DNA from: Oscheius tipulae
Lineage: Eukaryota; Nematoda; Chromadorea; Rhabditida; Rhabditidae
Assembly (NCBI GenBank): GCA_037178975.1
Contig: JASJZH010000003.1
Location: 4,650,001-4,714,000, forward strand
DNA length: 64,000 nucleotides
Direction: 5' to 3'
Positions 11,475 through 23,000 of the stretch are shown here, in pieces (within the stretch, counting starts at the first letter, position 1; each line of letters begins with the position of its first letter). The position numbers and the translations under genes were made by a program. Under the pieces are notes generated by a model that saw only the letters and a list, made by a program, of their open reading frames with translations, was not told the DNA's origin and searched no databases.

Positions 11475-11675
11475 ACCATCCATCTCAACAAGTTTTGGTC
11501 TTAGTGTTCAAACATCCTCTTCGTATCTTAGCAGTCACTAGCTGCTTAAAGGCAGTTTCGTCGACCATTCATGTACTACTGTGAATTGTTCCAAGAGCAA
11601 CTCGTTCTATCTCAAACTTCAAATTTGAAGTGCAAACATCTAAACAGTCTACCACAGAAACTTTAGATAGTAGAG

Positions 11676-12469
11676 ATGATGGCTGGCTCGCTCTCTTCTA
11701 GATCCGTATCAACCACTCTTTCGAGGCTTTTGATCACAAGTAAACTCCGTCCCTCCCAAATTGCGGTAAATTTCTTGGTCTCTTTACGACAAACTGGTAG
11801 TTTTCGACAACTCGCAGTAGTCAGTGGTGAGGTTTCTTATTGTATTGTTTCCGACCAGCTAATCATCGCTCTCTGTGCGTTCTTTAGGGAGAGAGAAAGT
11901 GTCTTTGTCGTCTTTGATACCATAAGTTTCAGCTAATCCCATTGTTTCGAACAATAGCCGTCTCAATGAAATAAAAGGAACCTTTTCTCAACTGGAGCAG
12001 CGGGAAAACTTTAACCGTATTGGAGCAAAAGTCAAGCCGATCTTTGTGGGTGAGAAAAGACTCATCTGTGAACTCTTTCTGGAGGCCGAACATCTCAATT
12101 CAAAGGGAACGATCCATGGCGGTCTGACGGCCTCTCTAACAGACATCATAACAGCTCAATGTCTTGGACTGTCTGTCAACACGGGAATGGCTTCGGTTGA
12201 ACTTGCTGTTAGGTTCTTTGTCCTATTTTACAATACAGAAGCATGGTTCAGCTATCTACTACCAGCGAAAATGGGAGACACTCTAGAAATTACCGCGACA
12301 GTGCTCAAATGTGGCAAGAACATGGCTTTTACGGAGGCTGAGTTCAGAAGAAAGAGCGACGGAAAACTCTGTGCTAGGGTATTTCCTTTGTCTGAAGTTA
12401 AAACAAAGGTTTCAGGGAAAACACAGTCTTGCCCTACTCCCGAATGCTCCATCCATCAATGCCATCTAA
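11676..12469 (+). CDS. ACOT13: Acyl-CoA thioesterase 13 / THEM2-like hotdog protein with mitochondrial presequence
   Basis: Hydrolyses medium/long-chain acyl-CoA to fatty acid and CoA. The hotdog fold is recognised from LNSKGTIHGGLTASLTDI (the HGG substrate loop), MASVELAVSYLLPAKMGD, and ITATVLKCGKNMAFTEAEFR. A short intron (about 12210–12249) interrupts it after VELAV, and the last intron (about 12379–12415) splices to the GKHSLALLPNAP end, equivalent to the family GKHTLAF motif; stop TAA 12467–12469. The first exon (from 11676) encodes about 50 residues rich in Ser/Arg/Thr and almost free of acidic residues (MMAGSLSSRSVSTTLSRLL), typical of a mitochondrial targeting peptide. Its 3' end converges tail-to-tail with the SLC13-like gene, 45 bp away. 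Confidence 0.9.
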
Positions 12470-12514
12470 TATCATGTTTAACGAGAAAGATGTTTATTAA
12501 CGGTTGTTCTGTTT

Positions 12515-14340
12515 CTATCCGTGAGAGCAGTTGAACTGTAAACCATTCGCTTCAGGAACAACTTGGAGGTCAAGTAGCCAATATGCCCAAGTGTTGAACT
12601 GCAGAAGTGTGATCGCAGCAAAGATCAGTTGAATCAGACCTCCCGGGATTATCTGAATTGAAGCATTGAACTACGCTAAGAGAAGAAACCGAACCAAATC
12701 TCTGATCGTCAGGACCTTGGTCTGTAGAACGATGAGAACTACAATGGAATTGGGTAGAACGAATTGAGAGCCGACGGTGAAAACGATTGGCAGCGAAAAG
12801 TAGAATGGATGGACGGGGATCTCTTTTTGGTTGGCGATTCCAAGAAAAATTGGCGTCCAGATCATATTTGCTCCTCCACAATCGAACATTGAGATGGCCA
12901 TTGCGAGCAATTGCAAAAGAACAGGACTTGTCGCCTTCAAGAACTCAGTCATGACACAGGCCAGCATGTTCACGAATCCGGAGTCTTTGATGCCCTCAGT
13001 GATTGCAAATGTTGATCCAACAAGTAGAATGACTGCCCAGGGAAGTTTGGCCATATTCTCCAATGTCAGAATTGGCGCCCAGCCATCTGAACTTTTTCTC
13101 TAACTCGATGCAAAAGATACAAACTACCACACTTGAGAGTTTTGGGCCAAACAAAGAAGAGGATGCAGACCATGATGGAGACAGTTGTATCAGTCACGAA
13201 GCTTCCGTTATCCGGTAGAAGCTCCGACCAGCCATGCATAAAATCGGGACAGCGGAAGAACCAAGCAGCTACACAGACAAGCATGAGGAACATGACGCTC
13301 CCTTCAGCAAAACTGATCCTTCCGAGTTGAAGGTACTGTCCTCTGATGACTTCCTTCAACATTTCTCCTTGTTCCGCCTCTTCTCCCTCATTCTTCTTCT
13401 GATAACATAATAACTCTTTCGGTCCGAGAAAACAGATGGTCACAACGATCACAGTGACCAGAAGTTGAAGAGGAGCAGCAGGCAAAGACATCAGGAGCCA
13501 TGTTGAGTAAGAAATGTAGTCATGATCGCGGTAGAACACCTTAATCACATCTTTGATGATGAAATTCATCACAGATCCGGGTAAGGTAATTCTACCTCCA
13601 ATTACAGCAGCCACCGGCCCGCAGAACATCATCGCCTGAACATCCTTTTGCTATAGAAGAATAGAGAGACTTACCTTGCAAAAATTCGCGTCTTCCTTGC
13701 TTAGCTTGCTCAGATCGATCTTTTCTTCGAACAATTTCAGTTCGAGCAACGAAGAACTGCTACTGTTCGAGCTGCACTTGTTCTGGGCTTCTATGAGTGT
13801 CCTCGAGATTTCGTAGACGACGGAAATAACTACTGTGAGCACTGGCAAGTCCGTGATAAACATTGAACTGGAATCCATTGAGTTGTTGGACATCACGAAG
13901 TCTTACATAAAAGTGGTTGAGAGAGTGTTAGCGATCAAAATGTTTCTCTTTTTGGAGCCAGCAAATCGCATCATAGTGAGTGCGACACGTCTGTATAGGC
14001 CAGTTTCTTCGACAGCCAATGCCAGGATAAAGCAGGTCAGGACAAACGGTGTGGTGTCCTGAAAGGAACTATAGGAGAGAGAGGGGATCAAACACACGAA
14101 GAAATAAGCCATGGCAGTCTGTCTGGCTGTCGTAATCGCACATATGGGCAAGAGAAAGAGTGGAAGAAGAGCAGTGGCTACCAGTGGAATCGGCTCGACC
14201 ATGATGAAGAGAGCGTAGAGGACGTAGATCCATAAAAATTGGAACTCTTTGCCGAAGAAGAGAAGAGGCGACGTGACCAGTGGAAGGGTGAAGAAGAAGA
14301 TGGGGTTGGACAGACCGCGGTTCTGAATATCTTCTTGTCT
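12515..14340 (-). CDS. Divergent SLC13-family (dicarboxylate/citrate-type) transporter lacking SNT signatures; 5' end unresolved
   Basis: Multi-pass membrane protein with the SLC13/NaDC fold order. N-terminal block: NPIFFFTLPLVTSPLLFFGK, YALFIMVEPIPLVATALLPL and TPFVLTCFILALAVEETGL. Middle: CGPVAAVIGGRITLPGSVMN, then a cytosolic loop rich in Glu. C-terminal half: LPWAVILLVGSTFAITEGIK, LLQLLAMAISMFDCGGANMI and a final IIPGGLIQLIFAAITLLQFN, ending at TAG 12515–12517. AATAAA of this strand lies at about 12493–12498. The two Ser-Asn-Thr/Val motifs that bind sodium and carboxylate in this family are replaced (ITDLPVL and CGGANMI). Coding is supported up to 14340 (RQEDIQNRGLSNP). Upstream, the frame meets an in-frame TAG before a candidate ATG at 14418, so the start is uncertain. 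It is divergent from ASPDH. Confidence 0.8.
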
Positions 14341-14646
14341 CTTATAAGAAAAATAACCATTTTGAAGTAGAATAACGTATCTCTAGGGCCAAAAGAGTCT
14401 CTTCCGATACAAAAGCATTTTAAAAAGACAGTTTAACTTTTGGTTTCTTAATTGCTAGCTTTCAGACACTTTGAGTTTGTGCAATTCCCTTCTTCAATTT
14501 GTTGATTTCAAACATAGCTTTGTGGCTTTCACATATTTACTCCCCTCTGACCGCCATTTCAAACATCAACAGTTTGTTTTCCGCTCGTGTTGACGGCATC
14601 GATTGTCCAGCGTCTCTGACCTTCCCGTTAGTTTTGCGCCATATCA

Positions 14647-15682
14647 ATGTCCAAAATCACCCGTGTAATCATCCTTGGCTATGGGCATTTAGGTAACTTT
14701 TGGTATTCCAACTGTTTCAGGTTTGCTTAGGCCAGTTCCTCGTGGAACAACTCAAATCTCTGGTCCAATTTGATGTCGTAAAGATTTACAATCGTTCTCC
14801 TCAAGAAGAAGTAATCTCTTATGATTCCTTCACTCCGCAGGAACTAGAGTACGTTACTCTTCTTTGTACTTATCCAGTCGTTCAGAAATGTAGATTTGGT
14901 CGTGGAGGTAGCCCATCCCGAAGTCATCCGAAAATACGGAGCCATGGTCTTGAGGAAGACCAATCTATTTGTGAGTTTGCCCCACTCCATCCAAATTTCT
15001 CTCTTGAGTCCAATGGAGTAGTAACAAACAAGCAGAAACCTTTCAGATCGGCTCTCCCACGTGTCTGGCTGATGAGACCCTTTTCGAATCCCTCAAAGCC
15101 GTATCAGCCCATCACAACACGAGTATTTTTGTCCCAGCAGGAGCGTTCTGGGGTGGAAACGATATTCAAAAAATGGCTGAGCTCGGTACTCTTCTGGCTC
15201 TTACAGTCACAATGACCAAACATCCCTCATCTTTCAAGTTGGAGTCTCCTTTAAAAGAGAAGAACGAAGAAGCCAAAAACCAGGATAAGCCGACTGTTCT
15301 GTATGAGGGGCCGGTCAGAGGACTTTGTCCTCTGGCTCCTAATAACGTGAACACAATGGCTGGAGCGGCTGTGGCAGCCAAGAATCTAGGTTTCAATGGA
15401 GTGAAGGCTCGCCTTGTCTCCGACCCAAAGTATTATCTCACTCATTTTACGAACAATTAAAGTTTCAGAATGACCGATTGGCACGTGGTAGAAGTTTTGG
15501 CCGAAGGACCTGATGGTTTCCATGTTGAGACGAAAAGAATGAATCCGGCCAAGCCGGGAGCTGTCACTGGTCAACTGACCTACTACAGTTTCTTGGCAAG
15601 TATCAAGGGTAACTATCTGCTTACGAATCATAAATGGGATTTAGAGTGCACCACTAAACCAGCAGGAATTCATATCGTCTGA
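14647..15682 (+). CDS. ASPDH: Aspartate dehydrogenase domain-containing protein (ASPDH)
   Basis: Putative NAD(P)-dependent L-aspartate dehydrogenase-like protein. Start ATG 14647 opens directly into the Rossmann motif SKITRVIILGYGHLGQFLVE, completed across the first intron (14699 to about 14726). The second intron joins ELE to NVDLVVEVAHPEVIRKYGAM, which matches human ASPDH. Further diagnostic blocks are LVGSPTCLADETL-like residues, FVPAGAFWGGNDIQKM, VLYEGPVRGLCPLAPNNVNT, MAGAAVAAKNLGFNGV, DWHVVEVLAEGPDGF and NPAKPGAVTGQLTYYSFLAS. It ends PAGIHIV at TGA 15680–15682, with AATAAA at 15691–15696. A C-type lectin gene begins 152 bp downstream on the same strand. Confidence 0.93.
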
Positions 15683-15834
15683 ACAGTTCAATAAATACTT
15701 TATCCAAAGTAGTTCTTCTTCTACGAACCGTCTTTTGTTCTTCCGATAAGAGGCCACTAAGCCTATTATAGCTTACTCCACCCAGTTTTGCCTCACCAGC
15801 TGCTGCTCTTTTCCAGATAAGAGGCTATTTCGCG

Positions 15835-16486
15835 ATGATTTCATCCCTTCTCGTATTCTCGATTGTAAACTCTGTCATCGCAGCAAACTGTCCCTCCGGG
15901 TACATCAGCAATGCAAACTTCCAAAAGTTTGTCCATTTTTTCATTGTTCATGCTCGAGTACATATGTTACAAGTTTGTAAATTCACCTCTCACTTTCCTT
16001 GAAGCACTGTACAACTGTACCAATGACGGAGCTGACTTGTTGAGCATTGACAACGGCTATGAAAACAACTGGATTTATCGTACGAAACTGTTCTCTATTA
16101 TCTTAAAAGATAGTTAAGAATCTTTAAGTTACACGAAAAAGCAATATTGGATTGGCTACAGTACTCTATTCACGGGCGGTCAATACTTTGTCTGGACGAA
16201 TCACAGTCAGTCCAATTATACCAATTGGGTAGCAGCCAGTAAGAGATGTCGGTTTATAAAAGAAAATCCACTTTAGATGGCTCGACTTACGACTCGACCT
16301 ACATTGACATGAGCTGTAGTGGTTGTTGGAGGTTGGTCGAGATAGTTCTATCGAACGCTTTTCAGACCCGAATCGGGACTGATATTTCCGAAGAACTACA
16401 TCTGCAGTAAGGACGAGCCCAGAGTTCCTTTGACCACGCCGAGCCCTATCCGAAATTGTAGCTGTCCGCCCAATTGGGAGTCTTGA
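15835..16486 (+). CDS. Secreted C-type lectin-like protein
   Basis: Signal peptide from ATG 15835 (MISSLLVFSIVNSVIA), followed by a C-type lectin-like domain that opens with NCPSGYI and continues through FLEALYNCTNDGADLLSIDN (the first helix and the A-x-L-x-S-I block), QYWIGYS (WIGL-equivalent), FVWTNHSQSNYTNWVA (the W-x-D/N-x-S/T region) and a Cys pair in MSCSGCW. The C-terminal end is Pro/Cys-rich (NCSCPPNWES) and stops at TGA 16484–16486. Four short introns are needed. The EPN/QPD and WND calcium-sugar motifs are not clearly present, so carbohydrate binding is unproven. AATAAA follows near 16504. Likely extracellular, possibly immune or cuticle related, as for other nematode CTLs; that role is inference. 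Confidence 0.75.
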
Positions 16487-16822
16487 CGGGCGTGAAACGT
16501 TTTGAATAAATGTAGTTCTTGTATCAAATATGTACCAAGAATCCTTTTGTAAATATGCTAAAGCATACTAAAGCATGTCGCTGACACTTTTATCTGGCAA
16601 CCAGCTTCGCTGTCCCTTAGTCTTGACGTAGCATTGACAATTAGCTTCCCCAATAGCGAAAGTTCCCAAATTTATCCAAAGCTGACTGGTCAACTGAACT
16701 CTTGATATGCCACGACTTGCCAAATTTTTGTGACGTACGGACGGACATCATTGCATTTTAGTAGAGAGATCTATGAAAAAGTACCTATTTCTGACTTCTC
16801 AACCTTTGCTCAACAAGCCTAG

Positions 16823-17283
16823 AGCGGAAGAACATTTCTCTTCGAGAGAACTCAAGCCATTCTAGATGAAGGTGTTGAAGAGATTCCGGCGGCAACAGCT
16901 CCACAATTAGCTCTGAATTTAAAAGGACAAAAAGTGTCCTATAACGAAGTTCCAGGCGAGAATATATACGCTCAAATTAATGAATATGGGAATGACCCTC
17001 TGCTTACCAGGCCGAACGGGAAGTGAGCCTACCAACGATACACCTCCGGTCGTGCTTCCCAAAGACCCATCTTCGGTCAATCGGAGGCTCCCGAAGTAAG
17101 AATCACAGTAAAAACATGTAATTTTTTTTCAATTTCAGACACTGCTTACATTACTACAAACGGTACTGCTAGAACTATCGAATACCACTGGCCGTTTGTC
17201 TGTCGATTCTCCTTGTGTTGGGTATCACAGTAGGAATGCACATCTTTTTCGCCTCTACGACTAGTGAACTTATCAAAATGTAA
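16823..17283 (+). CDS. Doubtful small single-pass membrane protein interrupted by an in-frame TAG (pseudogene, readthrough or assembly error)
   Basis: Exon 16823–about 17029 encodes an acidic, tyrosine-containing segment (VSYNEVPGENIYAQINEYGN) and ends at a canonical donor (GGGAA|gtgagc). After a ~120-nt intron ending tttcag, the frame reads HCLHYYKRYC and meets TAG at 17170–17172. Directly beyond, in the same frame, comes a convincing transmembrane helix (IPLAVCLSILLVLGITVGMH) and a short tail to TAA 17281–17283. An upstream exon ending about 16774 (REIYEK) fits in phase but no ATG was found. Alternatives are a short soluble protein ending at 17172, a decaying gene, or stop-codon readthrough yielding an anchored form. 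I do not recognise the family. Confidence 0.3.
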
Positions 17284-17475
17284 GTTCAGTCAGGTTATGC
17301 ATATGAGTCCCTTATAGATCATCTGAATCAAAATCTCTGCCTCAAAGAGAGCCTTTCCATCTAATTTGCTTGGTTTTGCCAGTAGAATCAAAATGTTAAT
17401 TTAAGAGCACAGTTATGTTTAGGCCAAGAATCTCTTTATAGTTAAAGCGGAGATTCTATTCTGTATTTTCCAAAA

Positions 17476-19278
17476 TCAAGTACAAATATCGTATACTTCA
17501 CACCAGAAAAATCGACTCATCATTATGACGATAAATATAATACTCTTCTTTGGCATGACAACGTGGAATTCTTTGGGTGAGTCTTCTTAGATGGACTGAG
17601 TGGAGAGAATCAGAAAATCTTCTTTTTGCCAGACCTCGGCTTCTCCTGGCTGCAAATACTGACCCTCGTATGCCTCCAAGGCGTCTTCGAAATCCAAAGA
17701 CTTCTGAACAGAATTCGTATTTGATGCCTCTCAACAAGCAAACTTCTAGAGAAGACGGTTCTGGATAGCTGTCCTGTCTGGTTCCGCGTTGCTGGAACTT
17801 CTGCTGGAGTTCTTGTAGAACTCGTTCGATGTTCTCACTCTTGAGACGTTCTTCTTCGAGCATCCGAGTGGCCAGCCCGCGGACAATCTCCTCATCTCGA
17901 AGAGCCTGACGCCCTTCTTCGAGATCTCGCTCCAATTTGGCTTTTTCCTTCTCAAGACGAACTCGTTCTTCTGCCTCGGCCTCTGCTTCACGCCCTTTAA
18001 CGCATTAACTTGGAAAGCATTTCTACCTACCATGAAACTTGGCCGCTCTCCTTCGATCCGCCACTAGCAGAGTTTCCCTCGAACTAGAAGTGGCTGCAGT
18101 CCGCAAGGCTAAAATAACATTCGCTTTGAAAATTCTACCGGAAAAAAACCTTGTTCCAACAGATTCATACTGAAGGCATCGAAGGTTGTCAGTTCAAGAA
18201 ACTGTTTACCATTCGAGATTATACAGATATTTCGATCAGTTTCCGAACGGAATATCTAAGAGAGAGTTTATGTAAGGGAGGAACCGTTTACCTTGATATC
18301 TGTCGACCCATCGATAGGCATCTTTACCTTTGGCTGAAGACGGTTTACCTTCAGACTGTAGATCTGAACACTGCCAGGTCCAATGCAGTAGTTTCCTGTT
18401 TGCCACTCTTCTGTCTTTGACCAGGGTCTACATGATCGAGCTGTTTGGTTCCTTCGGTACAGGATAACTCCCTAAAAGACAACATCCCGCATTGAGCTAT
18501 AAATCTCTGCTAATAGCATTAGTTCGCTTTGGCATCAGAAACACGTGTGTGTCATCCTTTTGATGCATTGCCGGAGGCCGTTTTTGTCGCCTTTACACAC
18601 ACCGCTCGGCGTGTTCCTTTATGAATGTAAGTTCCTCTTAAACTACAGCTGTCAGGGAGGGCGCACACGCAAAAGAACGTGTAAACAAACAGAGACCTAG
18701 AAAGAGCATTCACTCATTTTTTTTAACCAATTGTTCAGTCTGAGATCCACCCGGTGTCCGAACTCTTTCCGCGTTCACACCTCGACGGAAGCGCAGAACA
18801 AACAGAACAAGGGGAGCCGATTGAAACGGGGCGGCAGCTCCTTGAGTCGAAATCGATGCCCTTTGCCGAAAAAATGAACTCACTCTCAGAAGTATTTGAT
18901 CGACATAACGATCAAAAACAGCCTGGGAAGCAGTTTCGAGGTCTTTCCTATTACTGAATTGATTCTCGAGGAGACCGAGAAGCTCTCTAAAATGGAGGGT
19001 ATGATTATATAGATAGGTGTAGGAAGGAACCTGAAAGAGACATTCTCGCCATTGAAGGCAAGACGACGAGATGTCGAGGGATGACCCGAGAGGCGATGAG
19101 TCTCTTCGATCAGGAACGTTGCTCTGAACAAGTTGATACTTCAGAATATTCGACAGACAAGATAAGGAAAAGTGAGCTAAACTGACCGAGCAGAGGACAA
19201 CCCGATCTCCCCTTCTGACAGCCAACAAAAAACCCGAAACAGCCTTTGATACAACGGGTCTTGTGTCACGTCGTCCAT
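17476..19278 (-). CDS. SWAP70/DEF6-like protein (PH domain plus coiled coil); N-terminus uncertain
   Basis: Predicted cytoplasmic phosphoinositide-binding signalling/actin regulator of the SWAP-70 family. The conserved pre-PH segment is clear across three exons: DDVTQDPLYQRLFRVFCWLS, ATFLIEETHRLSG, and FRELLGLLENQFSNRKDLET with ASQAVFDRYVDQILLR, which aligns with SWAP70 around its LSAWELIELI block. PH-like exons lie at about 18480–18160 (GVILYRRNQTARS; ICIISNGKQFLELTTFDAFS). The C-terminal coiled coil (EAEAEERVRLEKEKAKLERD; LRDEEIVRGLATRMLEEERL) matches the SWAP70 helix. Small exons then run to TGA 17476–17478. ATG 19278 would omit the ~100-residue N-terminal EF-hand-like region of vertebrate proteins; extra 5' exons may exist in 19.3–20.0 kb but were not resolved. 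Confidence 0.65.
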
Positions 19279-20014
19279 CAGCTAAAATGCTCTTTTTAAT
19301 CAGGAAGAGACGAGAGTTAAAGATGAAAAGTACACAAGCCGCCCGCAACAGCGGCGTTTCTTGGGCCGTCTAGTAGTAAACCTGAGCTCGATTCCGTTCA
19401 AATATGAAGTCAATCATTTTCGGAAATGTCTTTTGTCCTGATCTCATTGTGACATGTTGAATAATCAAGGACTCGAGAAAGAGACACCATGTGTGCGAGA
19501 ATGATAGAACGAAATAATGTGAACCTTTAACAGATTGACCGGAATCACGTCAGAAATAAACAATGAGCCATTGATGTCAGTCCATTAAACTTTTTATCGG
19601 ACTGTGATTTTATATACAAAGTGTATAATCTGACAGACCACGCAATGAGTCACTTTCATCTAACCGTATCGCAATCTTTAAAAGAACCCGCCGACTGACT
19701 ACAAAAATATAGTTGAAAAAAGAATACGTTTCAAGCCAGCTAGAGTCAGCTGTCGGAACGACCAAGCGATTCGTATGTGCAGTTTTTCAACACGGATCCT
19801 GCAATCGAAGGACAGCTGACTCGACGGAATGAGACGAACCAAGACAACATAAATGAGCCAAAAAGTTTGTTCAGAGTTGACGCAGCCGTGAAGGAGGCGG
19901 AGTCCTCCCCATTCAACACCTGAATATTTACTAAGACAGTCCCCCTGCCGGACACGGAGACAGAGTACACAAAACCAGTGTATGACCGAAAAACAGGACA
20001 AAAAGATATCTAAT
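19279..20014. other. Interval between SLX4 and the SWAP70-like gene
   Basis: About 740 bp between two minus-strand genes. It may contain 5' exons of the SWAP70-like gene (an open stretch ending RRPKKRRCC at about 19335–19380 splices in phase), but no start codon is convincing. Nothing else was recognised. Confidence 0.3.
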
Positions 20015-23000
20015 CTACTTTCGACGCTTTGCGCCTCCGCCACGCCCTCGAGTGTTTACTGGCAGCGAGAATGTTGCTCCAAGACGGTCCAAAATCGAAG
20101 CGAGGGCTTTCTTCGGAATACTGCAAACTGGATCGTCGGCTTTACTCGTCTTTGTATGGAGCTCTTCCTGAAAATATAGATTGTACACACCAATTTAAGA
20201 AAAATAACTGACCAAAAGAACGGGTTGTAGACCAAGCATGTGGTTGTACAGATGGTCATTTTCTGGTTTACGAAGCCAATTGAGAAAAACCTTTTGCATC
20301 TCTCCAAGGTTCTAAAGATCGGAACTTTTTCAAATAGAAAATAGATCCTACCTTTGGAAGAGACGCAGGGTCGTCCAGTATTGTGTCTTCTGCCGGCTCG
20401 TCAGCATCAGAATTCAACGTCTTGTTCCCGAGCTCATCGCTTTCTGTAAACAATTGAACTGGGGCATATTTGAAAAGAAGTACCGCTAGTTGGCGAAGCA
20501 TTTGAGGATTGAACCGGCGAAGGAGATGTTTTGCTTGGAGTGACTGGCTCTCTAGGCCGATTGAAGAGCGGCTTGCGCGGAACCTTCCGTTTCGGTTCGT
20601 CTTCGTTTTCTTCTTTTACGCCGGCTAAGTTACGAGCTAGGGGGCGAATTGTAGGTGTGGAAGGATCAACTTCTTAGAGTAAAAGAGTGTTATTGTTCGC
20701 TTTAGAAAAATACCTGGATGGATCGAATTGTAGATCTCCGTAAGTTTAGCCACAGCCCGTTTTCGGCCCATGGGACGGAGACCATTTGCAGCGAGCTCAA
20801 TTTTCAGACGAGCCTCGTCCATGGCTTCGTAGTTTGGCATCGGAGTAATAGCTGTCGTTTTCAAAATTTTCACATTTGAACCGAACCTGAAAAGGGCCAT
20901 TTTGTGAGTAATTTCTAGAACGACAAACTTCAGCTTCTTGTTCACCGGCGGCTGATTCGGTGTGGAAGTGGCGAGTGGGGACGAAATGATGCGAATACTT
21001 AATGCTTCTACTCGTCTTGACGTGACGACTGGTGGGGTCTGAAAAACGGCTTCTGCAATGGAGCAAAAAGGTAGTTCCTACAATCGAGACGAGATCTGGA
21101 CTTGTTTCGAAGGAATCCACTTCTGCTGGTTTTGTGGGGGTCTAAAACTGAGTTCGACAAACAAATTGGAATAATTTACAATTTTTTGAGAGCGATGGCG
21201 ACTACTTTTTGGAGTGTCGCTAGCAGACCCATCGTGGGTAGAGCTTCTTTCTTTGAAAGACGTTGAGCATTGTCCAGCGGTTTGTGTAGTCGGCGATTCT
21301 ATTGGCTGATACGCGTCCACCTGATCCCACTCGTCGTAGGGTAACGGCTCTTCGAAGGGATAATTGAATGTGAGTTCTTGGACCGGTTCTTGTCGTTTCT
21401 CGCTAGAAGGTCCGGCATCCGCTTTTGCACTCCTATGACCGCTGTTCGTCGTATTCATGCTGATGTAAAATGGAGTCATATGCCACGGTTGTGCTGTCAC
21501 ATTGAGCTCTGGGCGGATGAAATTTTCAGGGGTAACATCGAAAACATCTGGACTTTGTGCGACGACTTTTTCCGCTACTTCATCATAAGCAGTTGCGTTA
21601 TGAGTCTCCTGAAGAAAGAAGAGTCAACACAGAAGGAAAACACACTTGCCAGAACACCATGCCGCTCAGCAGAAGGATCGTCTTCGATGATGACACAGTC
21701 ATTCGTGTTATTCACTACTGTATAATTGAAAGTGGTGCTTATATTGATTCCTTGCATCGGGTCCTCGCCATCAATTGCATTCTGAAATAGCAACGAGTTA
21801 CATCCGAAGAAAGATTGTACTGTTCCGTCCAAAGCTCCGCAGATAGTATCTTCGTCGACTTTACAAGTAGCATCATGCTCGTCCGTTTTGTTCAGGACCG
21901 AGTCGGTCATGTTCAATGGACTGGCATTGCTCTAAAAACGCGAAAATATTACATAAGCCGACACTTTACCGTCGAAACGTCTGTGTTCGCAACCAGATCA
22001 CAGAACCTGGATACGATTACGTCTGGCTGTTTTTCGTGACTCTTCGGCTGGTTCCGGAAGCTTAGAAGCGTATCAGGTCCGTATTTTTGAGCTAAGGCCA
22101 CAATAACATCTTCCTGACCAGGAGACCATTCAATTCGACCAGTGTAAACAAACCGCAGCCAAGACGTGACTATCTGTAAACTACTAAAGTAATGAGTAAA
22201 AAGTTGAACGATCCTCCTTAGGCTCTTCGACTCGAATAGTGTCTTCCTTAGTCACGAAATTCCTTGTTCTAGCCGTGATAATAGATCTGTGCACGGGAAC
22301 AACTCCATCACTGCAGGTAATATAGACATCCGCTCCTAGACCGCGTTCGAATAAAGTCGAGAAATCGTCGGCCAGCCGCTCGTAGAGATTCGTCTAACAA
22401 TCATGTGTTTTTGATATAAACTCCGGTACCTTTTCAACAAGACGTCGCTGGAACTTGGCCTGAGAGTCAGTACGAGCAGAGTACGTGTCACCATCTAGCG
22501 AAAACTCAGACTGCTTCGACTTGAATGCACTCAAAAAACGGCTCTGGATTGCAGATAACACCTGAAATAGTTGATTGATTGAGGCCCAATAATAATTGCT
22601 TCAAGAGAATATAAAAAAGAGTATGAACCTGACACTGACAGCTCCTAGGTGCAAATTCTACAATAGCAAACGATTTCGGACGTTTTCTCCGCTTCTCATT
22701 TTGATCGGGGATCCTGAAATGGCAAGTATTCCTTGAAACTAACAATATACCTGGTAAACTGTGGCGTGTTCTCTCTAAACTCTTGAAGTGAGCTCGAAAC
22801 GTATGAAAATTCGCTAGTCATCGAAGCTGCACCCAAATTTATAACTTGATCACATCTGCTGCTAACGGCTGGTTGTGTTTTGGAATCGAGCCTTTGCAGA
22901 GGCGGTGCTCTAACAGAAAAGATATATAGGGGAAGGTAAATTCTCACTTTGAACGGCTGTTCCGAGTAACTTTCGCTGTTTTCTTCTTCTCCGACACTAA

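Noticed and set aside
18710..19348. Minus-strand ~210-codon frame in the SWAP70-like gene
   Set aside because: Only parts coincide with the conserved exons (FRELLGLL block); the rest reads through introns in the wrong phase.
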